DNA of 64,000 nt from an uncultured Capnocytophaga sp. GTDB taxonomy: Bacteria; Bacteroidota; Bacteroidia; Flavobacteriales; Flavobacteriaceae. A program made the position numbers and the translations under genes. The notes beneath the pieces were generated by a model. The model ran no database searches. It saw only the letters and a program-made list of their open reading frames with translations, and had not been told where the DNA came from. Shown piece by piece: positions 7,223-14,158 of the stretch (positions are counted from its first letter, which is position 1; the number at the start of each line of letters is the position of its first letter). The stretch is taken from contig NZ_CALGWU010000025.1 of the NCBI RefSeq assembly GCF_937936315.1, positions 62,001 through 126,000 on the forward strand. The letters are read 5' to 3'.

Positions 7223-7722
7223 TCAATTGGTATAAGCTACATTATATTTCTTATCATTTGGATACTTGTAATGTATAGAAGCACGGATTTTTACAACCGG
7301 TTTATCAAAGTTGAGCATATCTTCGCAATTGATCATTTTATCAATTATGTAATAGACAAGATTGTATTTCTCACCTTTCTGCAAAGTTTTTTTTGCAATC
7401 ATCTAAATTTGCTGGAGGTACAGAAGGAGGTAGGCAACCTTGTATATCTTTAGCTTTGCCATTCTCATCTTCATATTGTAACCCAAAGTGAAACACATGA
7501 GTAAGTATTGATTTCAATGGGTTTATCAGAGTAATTTACAATAACTACCTCAGCATATTCTCGGTTTACATCAGTGTAGTTTAGTGTTGCTTGTACGCCA
7601 ATTTTTGCATTAGGCAAGGTAATTACTTCTGGCTCTTTAACAGCGGTAGAGGTAGGTGATTGAGTATTACAATGGTTGAGGACAATTGTAGAAAATACTA
7701 AAAGCAAAAGGGTACATTTCAT
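7223..7722 (-). pseudogene. lipoprotein gene with two frameshifts
   Basis: The frame starting at 7722 encodes a signal peptide with lipobox-like LNHC, Cys18, and then a beta-rich domain (NAKIGVQATLNYTDVNREYA). It ends at a stop at 7471-7473. Skipping one base near 7500 continues it as THVFHFGLQYEDENGKAKDI. Skipping one base in the run of eight A (minus strand) near 7390 continues it as TLQKGEKYNLVYYIIDKM to a stop at 7223-7225. The repaired product would have 165 residues. Both breaks have the same sign, as single-base insertions would. It starts 3 bp after folK-dNK and would be cotranscribed. I do not recognise the family. Sequencing error is possible. Confidence 0.65.
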
Positions 7723-7725
7723 AGC

Positions 7726-8853
7726 TTAATTCTCACGGATTTTTTCTATAATATACTCGTAGTGAGTGTAGTGTTGCACGAAATCAAGATCGGTTACATC
7801 GATGATAAGAGAATTGATAGCGGCATTTTTCTGTATAAAATCTAAATAGCCATAATGTATTTTTTTTAGATAATCAGGGGAGATGTTCTGTTCGTATTCC
7901 CTGCCGCGTTTTTTAATATTCTCAATAAGGCGGTCGGTATTTTGATAAAGAAATACGTACAAATCGGGTTTGATGATTTGGCTATAGAGAATATAGAAGA
8001 GTTTGCGGTACAACATAAATTCATCATCAGTAAGGGTTACCTTAGAGAAAATGAGAGATTTGAAGATATCGTAATCGGAAACGACGAACTCTTTAAACAA
8101 GTCGGTTTGTGCTAATTGCTCACGCATTTGTTGGTATCGTTCAGTAAGGAACGACATTTCGAGCGTAAATCCGTATTGTTTAGGGTTTTCGTAGAATTTA
8201 GGCAAGAAAGGATTATCGGAAAACTGTTCTAAAATCAGTTTAGCATTGAAATCTTCGGCGATTTTAGTAGCCAAAGTAGTTTTACCAGAACCTATATTTC
8301 CTTCAATAGCGATGTACTTATAATTTAAAAACGGCGACTTTTGTGCGGGAAATGACAGTTGGTCGAACAAGCGTTGTACAGGTGAAGTGTCATTGGTAGT
8401 GCGGAGCAGTTCGGCAACTGTTTTTTTAAGTACGGGGTGTATTTTGAGGTCATCGATGTTAGCTAAAGGCTTGAGCACAAATTTACGTTGGTGTAAAAGC
8501 GGATGGGGCACAGTAAGTACATCGGTATGAATCACTTCATCGTCATAGAAAAGTATATCGAGGTCTATCGTACGGGACTGGTAGCCTTTAGAATGAGGCA
8601 TACGTTCGCGCCCCAGTTCTTGCTCTATTTGCAAGAGTTGCATTAGCACCTGCTCAGCAGAGAGGAAGGTGCGACAGAGCAGACAAGTGTTGAGGAAAGC
8701 CTCGCCTGAAAATCCCCAAGAGGGTGTTTCGTAGATAGGGGCTATATCCACAATGGTACCTACCCGCGTAGCAATGCCTTCTATGGCTTGTTGTAAGTAC
8801 GCTTTACGGTTCCCTAAATTACTTCCTAATGATATGTAGACGTCGTGGTTCAA
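7726..8853 (-). CDS. folK: HPPK-deoxynucleoside kinase fusion
   Basis: The 375-residue protein joins two enzymes. Residues 1-135 are HPPK (FolK), which pyrophosphorylates 6-hydroxymethyl-dihydropterin in folate synthesis: SLGSNLGNR at 8-16 and RTIDLDILFY at 94-103. Residues 178-375 are a deoxyadenosine/deoxyguanosine-type nucleoside kinase for purine salvage: P-loop GNIGSGKTT at 185-193, the substrate Glu in EQFSDNPFL and the lid region with RGREYEQ. The linker 136-177 has no clear domain. Both active-site motif sets look intact. The two activities share no pathway step. The fusion is known in several Bacteroidota. folP lies about 3 kb away in another unit. Confidence 0.92.
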   Translation of the reverse strand: MNHDVYISLGSNLGNRKAYLQQAIEGIATRVGTIVDIAPIYETPSWGFSGEAFLNTCLLCRTFLSAEQVLMQLLQIEQELGRERMPHSKGYQSRTIDLDILFYDDEVIHTDVLTVPHPLLHQRKFVLKPLANIDDLKIHPVLKKTVAELLRTTNDTSPVQRLFDQLSFPAQKSPFLNYKYIAIEGNIGSGKTTLATKIAEDFNAKLILEQFSDNPFLPKFYENPKQYGFTLEMSFLTERYQQMREQLAQTDLFKEFVVSDYDIFKSLIFSKVTLTDDEFMLYRKLFYILYSQIIKPDLYVFLYQNTDRLIENIKKRGREYEQNISPDYLKKIHYGYLDFIQKNAAINSLIIDVTDLDFVQHYTHYEYIIEKIREN

Positions 8854-8879
8854 TTGACAATTGACAATTAATAATTAAC
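8852..8879. repeat. heptad tract, 4 units
   Basis: AATTGAC, AATTGAC, AATTAAT, AATTAAC in strict 7-bp register, starting right at the folK-dNK start codon and running upstream of it. Confidence 0.6.
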
Positions 8880-8913
8880 AAAAGTCCCAGTGTTTTTGAT
8901 ACAATTTGAGACG

Positions 8914-8965
8914 AACTTTGCCAAAGGTGCAATCCACAATGGGCAATTAGAAACTTTGGCAAAGT
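8914..8965. repeat. palindromic repeat family, copy B
   Basis: AACTTTGCCAAAG (8914-8926) pairs with CTTTGGCAAAGT (8954-8965). The core is GTGCAATCCACAATGGGCA. It lies 34 bp after the purC stop. Confidence 0.8.
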
Positions 8966-8999
8966 AGAAGCAAGAATACTATTTTTATAGATTTCTTGA

Positions 9000-9953
9000 T
9001 TATTGATTTTGTAAAAATCGCAATACGTTGTCGTGGATACGGTTTTCAATGTCGGAGGTATCGGCAGGGAGAAATTTTTCACCCATAATATTTTCGTAGA
9101 GCTCGATATAACGATCGGAAACAGATTGTACATATTCATCGCTCATCTCAGGCATTTTTTGTCCTTTTTCGCCTTGGAAGCCTTGTGAGATGAGCCACTG
9201 ACGCACAAATTCTTTGGAGAGTTGGATTTGAGGTTCACCATTTTCTTGGCGTTCTTCATAGCCTTCTTTGTAGAAATAACGGGAAGAATCGGGGGTGTGA
9301 ATTTCGTCGATGAGTACGATTTCACCATCGCGGGTTTTACCGAACTCATATTTGGTATCTACCAAAATCAAACCGTGTTTAGAAGCAATTTCGGTACCTC
9401 GTGCGAAGAGAGCATAGGTATATTTTTCCATCAAACGATAGTCGTCTTCATTTACAATTCCGCGACGAATGATTTCTTCACGTGAGATATCCTCGTCGTG
9501 CAAGCCTTGTTCTGCTTTAGTAGCAGGGGTGATGATGGGGTGTTGAGGGAACATATCAAACTCGCGCAATCCTTCTGGTAAAGGCACTCCTGAGAGTTTG
9601 CGCACTCCGTTTTTATAGAGGCGAGCTGAGTGCCCTGCAAGATAACCGCGAATCACCATTTCTACTTTTAGAGGTTCGCACACTTGCCCTATAGAGACGT
9701 TGGGGTCGGGAGAGGCAATGAGCCAGTTAGGCACAATATCTTCAGTTTGTTGCAAAAAACTTACAGCTATTTGGTTTAATATCTGACCTTTATAAGGGAT
9801 GCCTTTGGGAAGAATAGCATCGAAAGCTGAAATACGATCGGTGGCAATCATAATGAGGGTATCATCTTTTAGTTGATACACATCACGTACTTTCCCTCTG
9901 TAAACAGACTTTTGTTTAGGGAATTTAAAGTTTGTTTTTGTTATGGTATTCAT
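9000..9953 (-). CDS. purC: phosphoribosylaminoimidazole-succinocarboxamide synthase
   Basis: The 317-residue protein is SAICAR synthetase, which joins aspartate to CAIR with ATP in purine synthesis. The motifs are [11 protein letters not shown] near the N-terminus, [13 protein letters not shown], and [17 protein letters not shown]. Later comes the metal and substrate site region LVDTKYEFG, then [14 protein letters not shown]. The length is that of the longer type rather than the roughly 240-residue type of enterics. It is a single-gene unit with a TACCTTTG box at 9990-9997 and a heptad tract directly upstream. The palindromic repeat copy B follows it. Confidence 0.95.
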   Translation of the reverse strand: MNTITKTNFKFPKQKSVYRGKVRDVYQLKDDTLIMIATDRISAFDAILPKGIPYKGQILNQIAVSFLQQTEDIVPNWLIASPDPNVSIGQVCEPLKVEMVIRGYLAGHSARLYKNGVRKLSGVPLPEGLREFDMFPQHPIITPATKAEQGLHDEDISREEIIRRGIVNEDDYRLMEKYTYALFARGTEIASKHGLILVDTKYEFGKTRDGEIVLIDEIHTPDSSRYFYKEGYEERQENGEPQIQLSKEFVRQWLISQGFQGEKGQKMPEMSDEYVQSVSDRYIELYENIMGEKFLPADTSDIENRIHDNVLRFLQNQ

Positions 9954-9989
9954 CTTCGTAAAAAGTTTTTAAAATCTTTTTTTTCGGGG

Positions 9990-9997
9990 CAAAGGTA
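9990..9997 (-). promoter_or_regulatory. purC: -7 box of purC
   Basis: The minus strand reads TACCTTTG, 37 bp before the ATG. Confidence 0.7.
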
Positions 9998-10004
9998 TAA
10001 AATA

Positions 10005-10032
10005 ATTACGAATTACGAGTTACGAATTATGA
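10005..10032. repeat. heptad tract between divergent promoters
   Basis: ATTACGA, ATTACGA, GTTACGA, ATTATGA in strict 7-bp register. It lies 8 bp upstream of the purC -7 box and also within the -33 region of the FAH promoter. Confidence 0.65.
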
Positions 10033-10040
10033 AAAAATAC

Positions 10041-10048
10041 TACTTTTG
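10041..10048 (+). promoter_or_regulatory. -7 box of the FAH-family gene
   Basis: TACTTTTG, 36 bp before the ATG at 10084. Confidence 0.7.
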
Positions 10049-10083
10049 CAATATCATTTTTATACGTTAAAAAAGTAAAGACT

Positions 10084-10695
10084 ATGAAAATCATTTGTAT
10101 AGGTAGAAATTACCGCGAGACTATCGAAGAAAACAATCAAACACCACTTCAACCTATAGTAGTGTTTATGAAACCAGACACAGCTATCCACAACCTCGAA
10201 ATTCCTTATTACATTCCTGATTTTACACAAGATTTGTATTACGAAATAGAATTAGTGCTGAAAATCAACCAAAATGGGAAATGTATTTCGGAGAAGTTTG
10301 CACATAAATATTACGACGAGATTGCTGTGGGCATTGATTTTACAGCTTGCGATCTACAAGCTGAATTGAGCCAAAAAGGGCTGTCTTGGGAGCAAGCAAA
10401 GGCTTTTGACAGCTCGGCTATCGTGGGAAAATTTGTATCTAAAGAAATGTTTAGCAACTCCTCCCCTATTGAGTTTCACTTAGATAAAGACGGCTCTACT
10501 ATACAAGAGGGAAAGACAACACAAATGCTCAGAGGATTTGATACTATCATTGCTGAAGTATCACAGTACTTTACCCTTCGCAAAGGCGACCTTATCTTTA
10601 CAGGAGCGCCCAAAGGTGCAAGGAAAGCAGTAGCAGGTGATTTATTAGAGGGATTTTTAGGAGAAGAGAAGAGTTTTAGCTTAAAAATTAGATAA
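10084..10695 (+). CDS. fumarylacetoacetate hydrolase family protein
   Basis: At 203 residues this is a compact FAH-fold enzyme like FAHD1, which hydrolyses or decarboxylates acylpyruvates or oxaloacetate. KIICIGRNYRE opens the fold, FMKPDTA is the substrate loop, and YYEIELVLKI holds the paired metal-binding Glu residues. VGIDFTACDLQ gives the third metal Asp, and KAFDSSAIVG and LIFTGAPKGA are the C-terminal motifs. Enzymes of this size usually act on small 2-oxo acids, but the substrate cannot be read from sequence. It is transcribed alone from its own promoter, divergent from purC. Confidence 0.85.
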   Translation: MKIICIGRNYRETIEENNQTPLQPIVVFMKPDTAIHNLEIPYYIPDFTQDLYYEIELVLKINQNGKCISEKFAHKYYDEIAVGIDFTACDLQAELSQKGLSWEQAKAFDSSAIVGKFVSKEMFSNSSPIEFHLDKDGSTIQEGKTTQMLRGFDTIIAEVSQYFTLRKGDLIFTGAPKGARKAVAGDLLEGFLGEEKSFSLKIR

Positions 10696-10847
10696 GGAGA
10701 GATCTCTTTAGTATAGCCTCTGCTACTAACTACTATCACACTGTCGATAGATCCCCTATAAAGTTTTTCCCATTGCATTGCTGTGGAAAGTTGGCTAAAA
10801 CAGAGGTTGTATAAGCTAAAAAAAAGTATTAAAAATAAAGACTTCAT
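10696..10847 (-). pseudogene. truncated 5-prime end of a secreted-protein gene
   Basis: An ATG at 10847 opens a normal Sec signal peptide (MKSLFLILFFSLYNLCFSQ) and about 30 residues of plausible mature protein (LSTAMQWEKLYRGSIDSVIV and a little more). The frame then runs antisense into the FAH gene, where coding is implausible. It looks like the surviving start of a gene cut off when the FAH gene came to lie there. An intact gene of about 50 residues is excluded because the frame has no stop before the FAH gene. No family is recognised. Confidence 0.45.
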
Positions 10848-10873
10848 ATCATACTATCATTAGGAGTTTTAGA

Positions 10874-10903
10874 CATTGTCAAAGTCCAAGGACTTTGACA
10901 ATG
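10874..10903 (-). terminator. perfect hairpin after cdaA
   Basis: CATTGTCAAAGTCC (10874-10887) pairs perfectly with 10890-10903 over a 2-nt loop, 20 bp after the cdaA stop. There is no T run, so factor-independent termination is uncertain. Confidence 0.55.
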
Positions 10904-10923
10904 TGTGTGATACAAAAGCAATT

Positions 10924-11700
10924 TTAAAAATCAGCTTGTATAGCTTTGATGAGTTCATCGGGGTCTTTGAATTTCACAAAAGCTCCATTCTTGAAGTAAG
11001 AGATATGCCCTGTTTCTTCAGAAACTACTAATGCAGTAGCATCGGTTTTTTCGGTAATGGAAATAGCAGCACGGTGGCGTAATCCATAGCGTTTGGGCAA
11101 ATTGATTTCACTTGCTACTGGCAATATCACTCTCGTTGCTACAATATGGTCGCCTTTTATCACTATTGCTCCATCGTGTAGCGGGCTGTTTTTATAAAAG
11201 ATACTTTCGATAATAGGCTCGGAAAATTCTATATTCACCTTGTCACCCGTTTCAGTCACAAAATCAAGGGGCATATTGTGTTCCAAAACAATAAGCGCTC
11301 CTGTATTGGTAGTTCCTAATTTCAAACATACATTTACCAAACTTTCGATATTGAGTACAATTTCCTTTTCTTTGAAAAAATGAAATACGCGTTGTAACTT
11401 ATTGCGCGCTGTGATATTAGTAGAACCCAAGGTGAGCAGGAAACGGCGTATTTCTTGCTGGAACACAACTATCAGCGCAAAGACTCCTACCCCGATAAAC
11501 TGACCTAATATACTGCTGAGCAACTGCATTTGCAGGGCTTCTGTAATTTTCCATATCAGGTAGATAATCACAATCCCCATAAAAATATTGATAGCTACCG
11601 TACCCCGAATCAATCGGTAGAGGTAGTACAAAAGGGATGCAAATAGCAGTATATCAATCGCATCGACAACGGTAAAGTCTAAAATATCGAATAGTTTCAT
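10924..11700 (-). CDS. cdaA: diadenylate cyclase
   Basis: The 258-residue membrane protein makes cyclic di-AMP from two ATP. Three predicted transmembrane helices lie in residues 12-85. They are followed by the DAC domain with the catalytic DGA motif at 176-178 (SPLHDGAIVI) and RHRAA at 208-212. c-di-AMP controls potassium and osmotic balance and cell wall stress. No CdaR regulator or GlmM is adjacent, unlike in Firmicutes. It overlaps folP by 4 bp (ATGA), an arrangement common in Bacteroidota, so its translation is coupled to folate synthesis. Confidence 0.93.
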   Translation of the reverse strand: MKLFDILDFTVVDAIDILLFASLLYYLYRLIRGTVAINIFMGIVIIYLIWKITEALQMQLLSSILGQFIGVGVFALIVVFQQEIRRFLLTLGSTNITARNKLQRVFHFFKEKEIVLNIESLVNVCLKLGTTNTGALIVLEHNMPLDFVTETGDKVNIEFSEPIIESIFYKNSPLHDGAIVIKGDHIVATRVILPVASEINLPKRYGLRHRAAISITEKTDATALVVSEETGHISYFKNGAFVKFKDPDELIKAIQADF

Positions 11701-12515
11701 TGTATTTTTTCAAAGAGTGTTACACATTCTTTAGCTTCTTTTACATCGTGTACCCGCAAGATGTGTGCCCCTTTCATTAGGGCGATGGTATTGACTACTG
11801 TCGTAGCATTCAGGGCATTAGCGGGGTCAGTTTCTAACAGTTTGTACAACATCGACTTGCGGGAAAAACCTACCAATAGCGGACAACCAAAACACTGAAA
11901 TAGTTCTAAGTGCTTCAAGACTTCGTAATTCTGTTCTAAAGTTTTAGAGAATCCAAAGCCTACATCTACTATAAAATCATTAATTCCTGCTTCTAAGGCT
12001 TTAGCTTTGCGCTCGGAAAAATAGTAGCGCATATCGCTGATGATATCCTTATAATCAGTATGTTGTTGCATTGTTTGGGGGGTACCTACAAGATGCATCG
12101 CAATATAAGGCACCTGAAATTGTGCTACTACGGGCAACATCTGCTCATCTAAGAGTCCAGCAGAAATATCATTGATTATACAAGCTCCTTCTAAGAGCGA
12201 TTGGCGTGCTACTTCACTGCGAAAAGTATCTACCGAGATACGTATCTCAGGAAAATGTTGTACCAAAGAGCGCACAACAGGTACTACCCTATTAAGTTCT
12301 TCTGTTTGTGAAACTTCAGGTGCATTGGGACGGGTACTATAGCCCCCTACATCAATAAAATCAGCACCTTGAGCGAGCATTGTTTCAGCGCGTTGTAAGA
12401 GTGTTTTTTCGGTTACACGACTCCCTTCGTAAAAAGAGTCGGGGGTATGATTGAGGATTCCCATCACTCTGGGGGTATCCATAGAGAGCAATTCTCCTTT
12501 ACAATTGATGGTCAT
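11697..12515 (-). CDS. folP: dihydropteroate synthase
   Basis: The 272-residue TIM-barrel enzyme condenses 6-hydroxymethyl-dihydropterin pyrophosphate with p-aminobenzoate, the step after FolK. MGILNHTPDSFYEGSR is the pterin and phosphate motif. DFIDVGGYSTRPNAP is the second signature, and INDISAG, DVGFGF, LVGFSRKSML and RVHDVKEAKE mark later strands. It is complete. It leads a two-gene unit with cdaA. The enzyme is the sulfonamide target. I see no feature that would predict resistance. Confidence 0.94.
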   Translation of the reverse strand: MTINCKGELLSMDTPRVMGILNHTPDSFYEGSRVTEKTLLQRAETMLAQGADFIDVGGYSTRPNAPEVSQTEELNRVVPVVRSLVQHFPEIRISVDTFRSEVARQSLLEGACIINDISAGLLDEQMLPVVAQFQVPYIAMHLVGTPQTMQQHTDYKDIISDMRYYFSERKAKALEAGINDFIVDVGFGFSKTLEQNYEVLKHLELFQCFGCPLLVGFSRKSMLYKLLETDPANALNATTVVNTIALMKGAHILRVHDVKEAKECVTLFEKIQ

Positions 12516-12520
12516 AAATA

Positions 12521-12562
12521 TTAGGTGTCAGGTGTTAGGTTTCAGGGTTCAGGTTTCAGGGG
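12521..12562. repeat. heptad tract, 6 units
   Basis: TTAGGTG, TCAGGTG, TTAGGTT, TCAGGGT, TCAGGTT, TCAGGGG in strict 7-bp register. It fills the gap between folP and sdaA. Confidence 0.75.
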
Positions 12563-12563
12563 G

Positions 12564-13982
12564 TTAGCAGTCAGCCATATTTACGGCGACGGCTAAACCA
12601 CCTTCGGAGGTTTCTTTATATTTAGAATTCATATCTTTGGCAGTTTGCCACATTGTATTTATCACCTTATCCAAAGGAACTTTGGCATTCTTAGGGTCGG
12701 TTTCGATAGCCAATTCGGCAGCGTTAATTGCTTTGATTGCCCCCATTGCATTGCGCTCAATACAAGGGATTTGCACCAATCCGCCGATAGGGTCGCAAGT
12801 AAGCCCCAAGTGGTGTTCCATTGCTATTTCGGCAGCGATGAGCACCTGCTCAGGAGAACCGCCCAAGAGTTCACAGAGCGCGCCTGCCGCCATTGCTGAT
12901 GACACCCCTATTTCAGCTTGACAACCACCCATAGCCGCCGATATGGTTGCCCCTTTTTTGAAGAGACTGCCTATCTCGCCTGCCACCAAGAGAAATTGCT
13001 GAATGTGCTCCTCGGTAGCCTGTTGGTTTTCAATAGTTACATAGTAGAGCAACACCGCTGGAATTACTCCTGCACTTCCGTTAGTAGGTGCGGTAACCAC
13101 ACGCCCTAACGAAGCATTCACTTCATTGACTGCCAGTGAAAAACAACTCACCCATTTGAGGATTTCGCGGAACTTGATATTCGTTTTCTTGATAGAATTC
13201 AGCCAATTTTCAGGACTATCATAAGTAACTACCCCGATGAGGTTCTTGTGGATATCATAAGCGCGACGGCGCACGTGCAAGCCGCCAGGGAGTACCCCCT
13301 CGGTATGGCAACCTATATAAGTGCATTCCAGCATTGTATGCCATATACGTATCAACTCGCTATGAATTTGTTCCTCTGTGCGCAAGGATTTTTCGTTTTC
13401 ATAAACTATTTCGGATATTTTCTTACCCTCTTGGTGGCAATAGTTGATGAGTTCTTCAGCCTTATCAATAGGAAAAGGAAAGTTGCGCCGAGTATCTTTT
13501 TTAGTTGCTACTTGTTCTCCTTCCTTCACAATAAAACCACCTCCTACAGAATAAAAAGTAGACGTATAACTAAACCCCTCGCCTTCAGCTGAGAAAGTAA
13601 GCCCATTAGCGTGAAAAGGCAAGAAATTCCTATTAAAAACGATATTTTCTTTAGGGTTGAAGTTGATAATCTGTTCGTTACCCAAACAGAGTTTTTGATT
13701 GTTAGTAATAGCTGTAATGATTACGTCTAAGCTCTCAATAGGCACATACTCAGGGTCGGCACCACTGAGACCGAGCATTACCGCTAAATCAGTAGCGTGC
13801 CCCTTACCTGTAAGGGAGAGGGAACCATATAAATCTACATGCACTTTAGTTGTACAAGTTAAGAGACACTTCTCTCTCAATTCTTTAAGAAAAGCCTCGG
13901 CAGCACGCCAAGGACCTAAAGTATGAGAACTAGAAGGGCCTACCCCTATTTTAAGCATATCGAATACACTTATTCGTTCCAT
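12564..13982 (-). CDS. sdaA: L-serine ammonia-lyase, iron-sulfur type
   Basis: The 472-residue single-chain enzyme deaminates L-serine to pyruvate. It begins with [22 protein letters not shown], the start of the beta domain. The C-terminal alpha domain holds the [4Fe-4S] cysteines, in [26 protein letters not shown] and [11 protein letters not shown]. The length is that of the fused alpha-beta form found in Gram-negatives. A TATTTTTG box lies 30 bp upstream. A divergent promoter in the same gap serves the DUF2339 gene. The stop codon abuts the heptad tract. Confidence 0.94.
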   Translation of the reverse strand: MERISVFDMLKIGVGPSSSHTLGPWRAAEAFLKELREKCLLTCTTKVHVDLYGSLSLTGKGHATDLAVMLGLSGADPEYVPIESLDVIITAITNNQKLCLGNEQIINFNPKENIVFNRNFLPFHANGLTFSAEGEGFSYTSTFYSVGGGFIVKEGEQVATKKDTRRNFPFPIDKAEELINYCHQEGKKISEIVYENEKSLRTEEQIHSELIRIWHTMLECTYIGCHTEGVLPGGLHVRRRAYDIHKNLIGVVTYDSPENWLNSIKKTNIKFREILKWVSCFSLAVNEVNASLGRVVTAPTNGSAGVIPAVLLYYVTIENQQATEEHIQQFLLVAGEIGSLFKKGATISAAMGGCQAEIGVSSAMAAGALCELLGGSPEQVLIAAEIAMEHHLGLTCDPIGGLVQIPCIERNAMGAIKAINAAELAIETDPKNAKVPLDKVINTMWQTAKDMNSKYKETSEGGLAVAVNMADC

Positions 13983-14011
13983 TTGAAATTACTATAAAAG
14001 TTTTAAGACTG

Positions 14012-14019
14012 CAAAAATA
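14012..14019 (-). promoter_or_regulatory. sdaA: -7 box of sdaA
   Basis: The minus strand reads TATTTTTG, 30 bp before the ATG. Confidence 0.6.
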
Positions 14020-14121
14020 GAAAACAATCAGTTAATTAGCAAAATTTTATTTTAGTAAAAAGTAAGAGATAAATAATAAAACAATTTTTAGATTATTATT
14101 TGTTAATTGTTAATAGTTTTA

Positions 14122-14129
14122 TACTTTTG
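14122..14129 (+). promoter_or_regulatory. -7 box of the DUF2339 gene
   Basis: TACTTTTG. An in-frame GTG at 14129 overlaps this box, so translation should start at the ATG 14159. Confidence 0.65.
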
Positions 14130-14158
14130 TGCTTTCAAACGAAAATTCTCAAAAGGAT

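Noticed and set aside
7205..7453. 82-codon plus-strand frame with hydrophobic start
   Set aside because: It is antisense to the lipoprotein pseudogene, which explains the open frame.
10476..10695. continuation of the 10847 frame into the FAH gene
   Set aside because: This part is antisense to a well supported enzyme gene; only the first 50 or so codons look like real coding sequence.
12521..12562. possible CRISPR-like array
   Set aside because: The units are 7 bp without spacers, and no cas genes are near.
14129..14158. GTG start for the DUF2339 protein
   Set aside because: The GTG overlaps the -7 box, so it would not be in the transcript.
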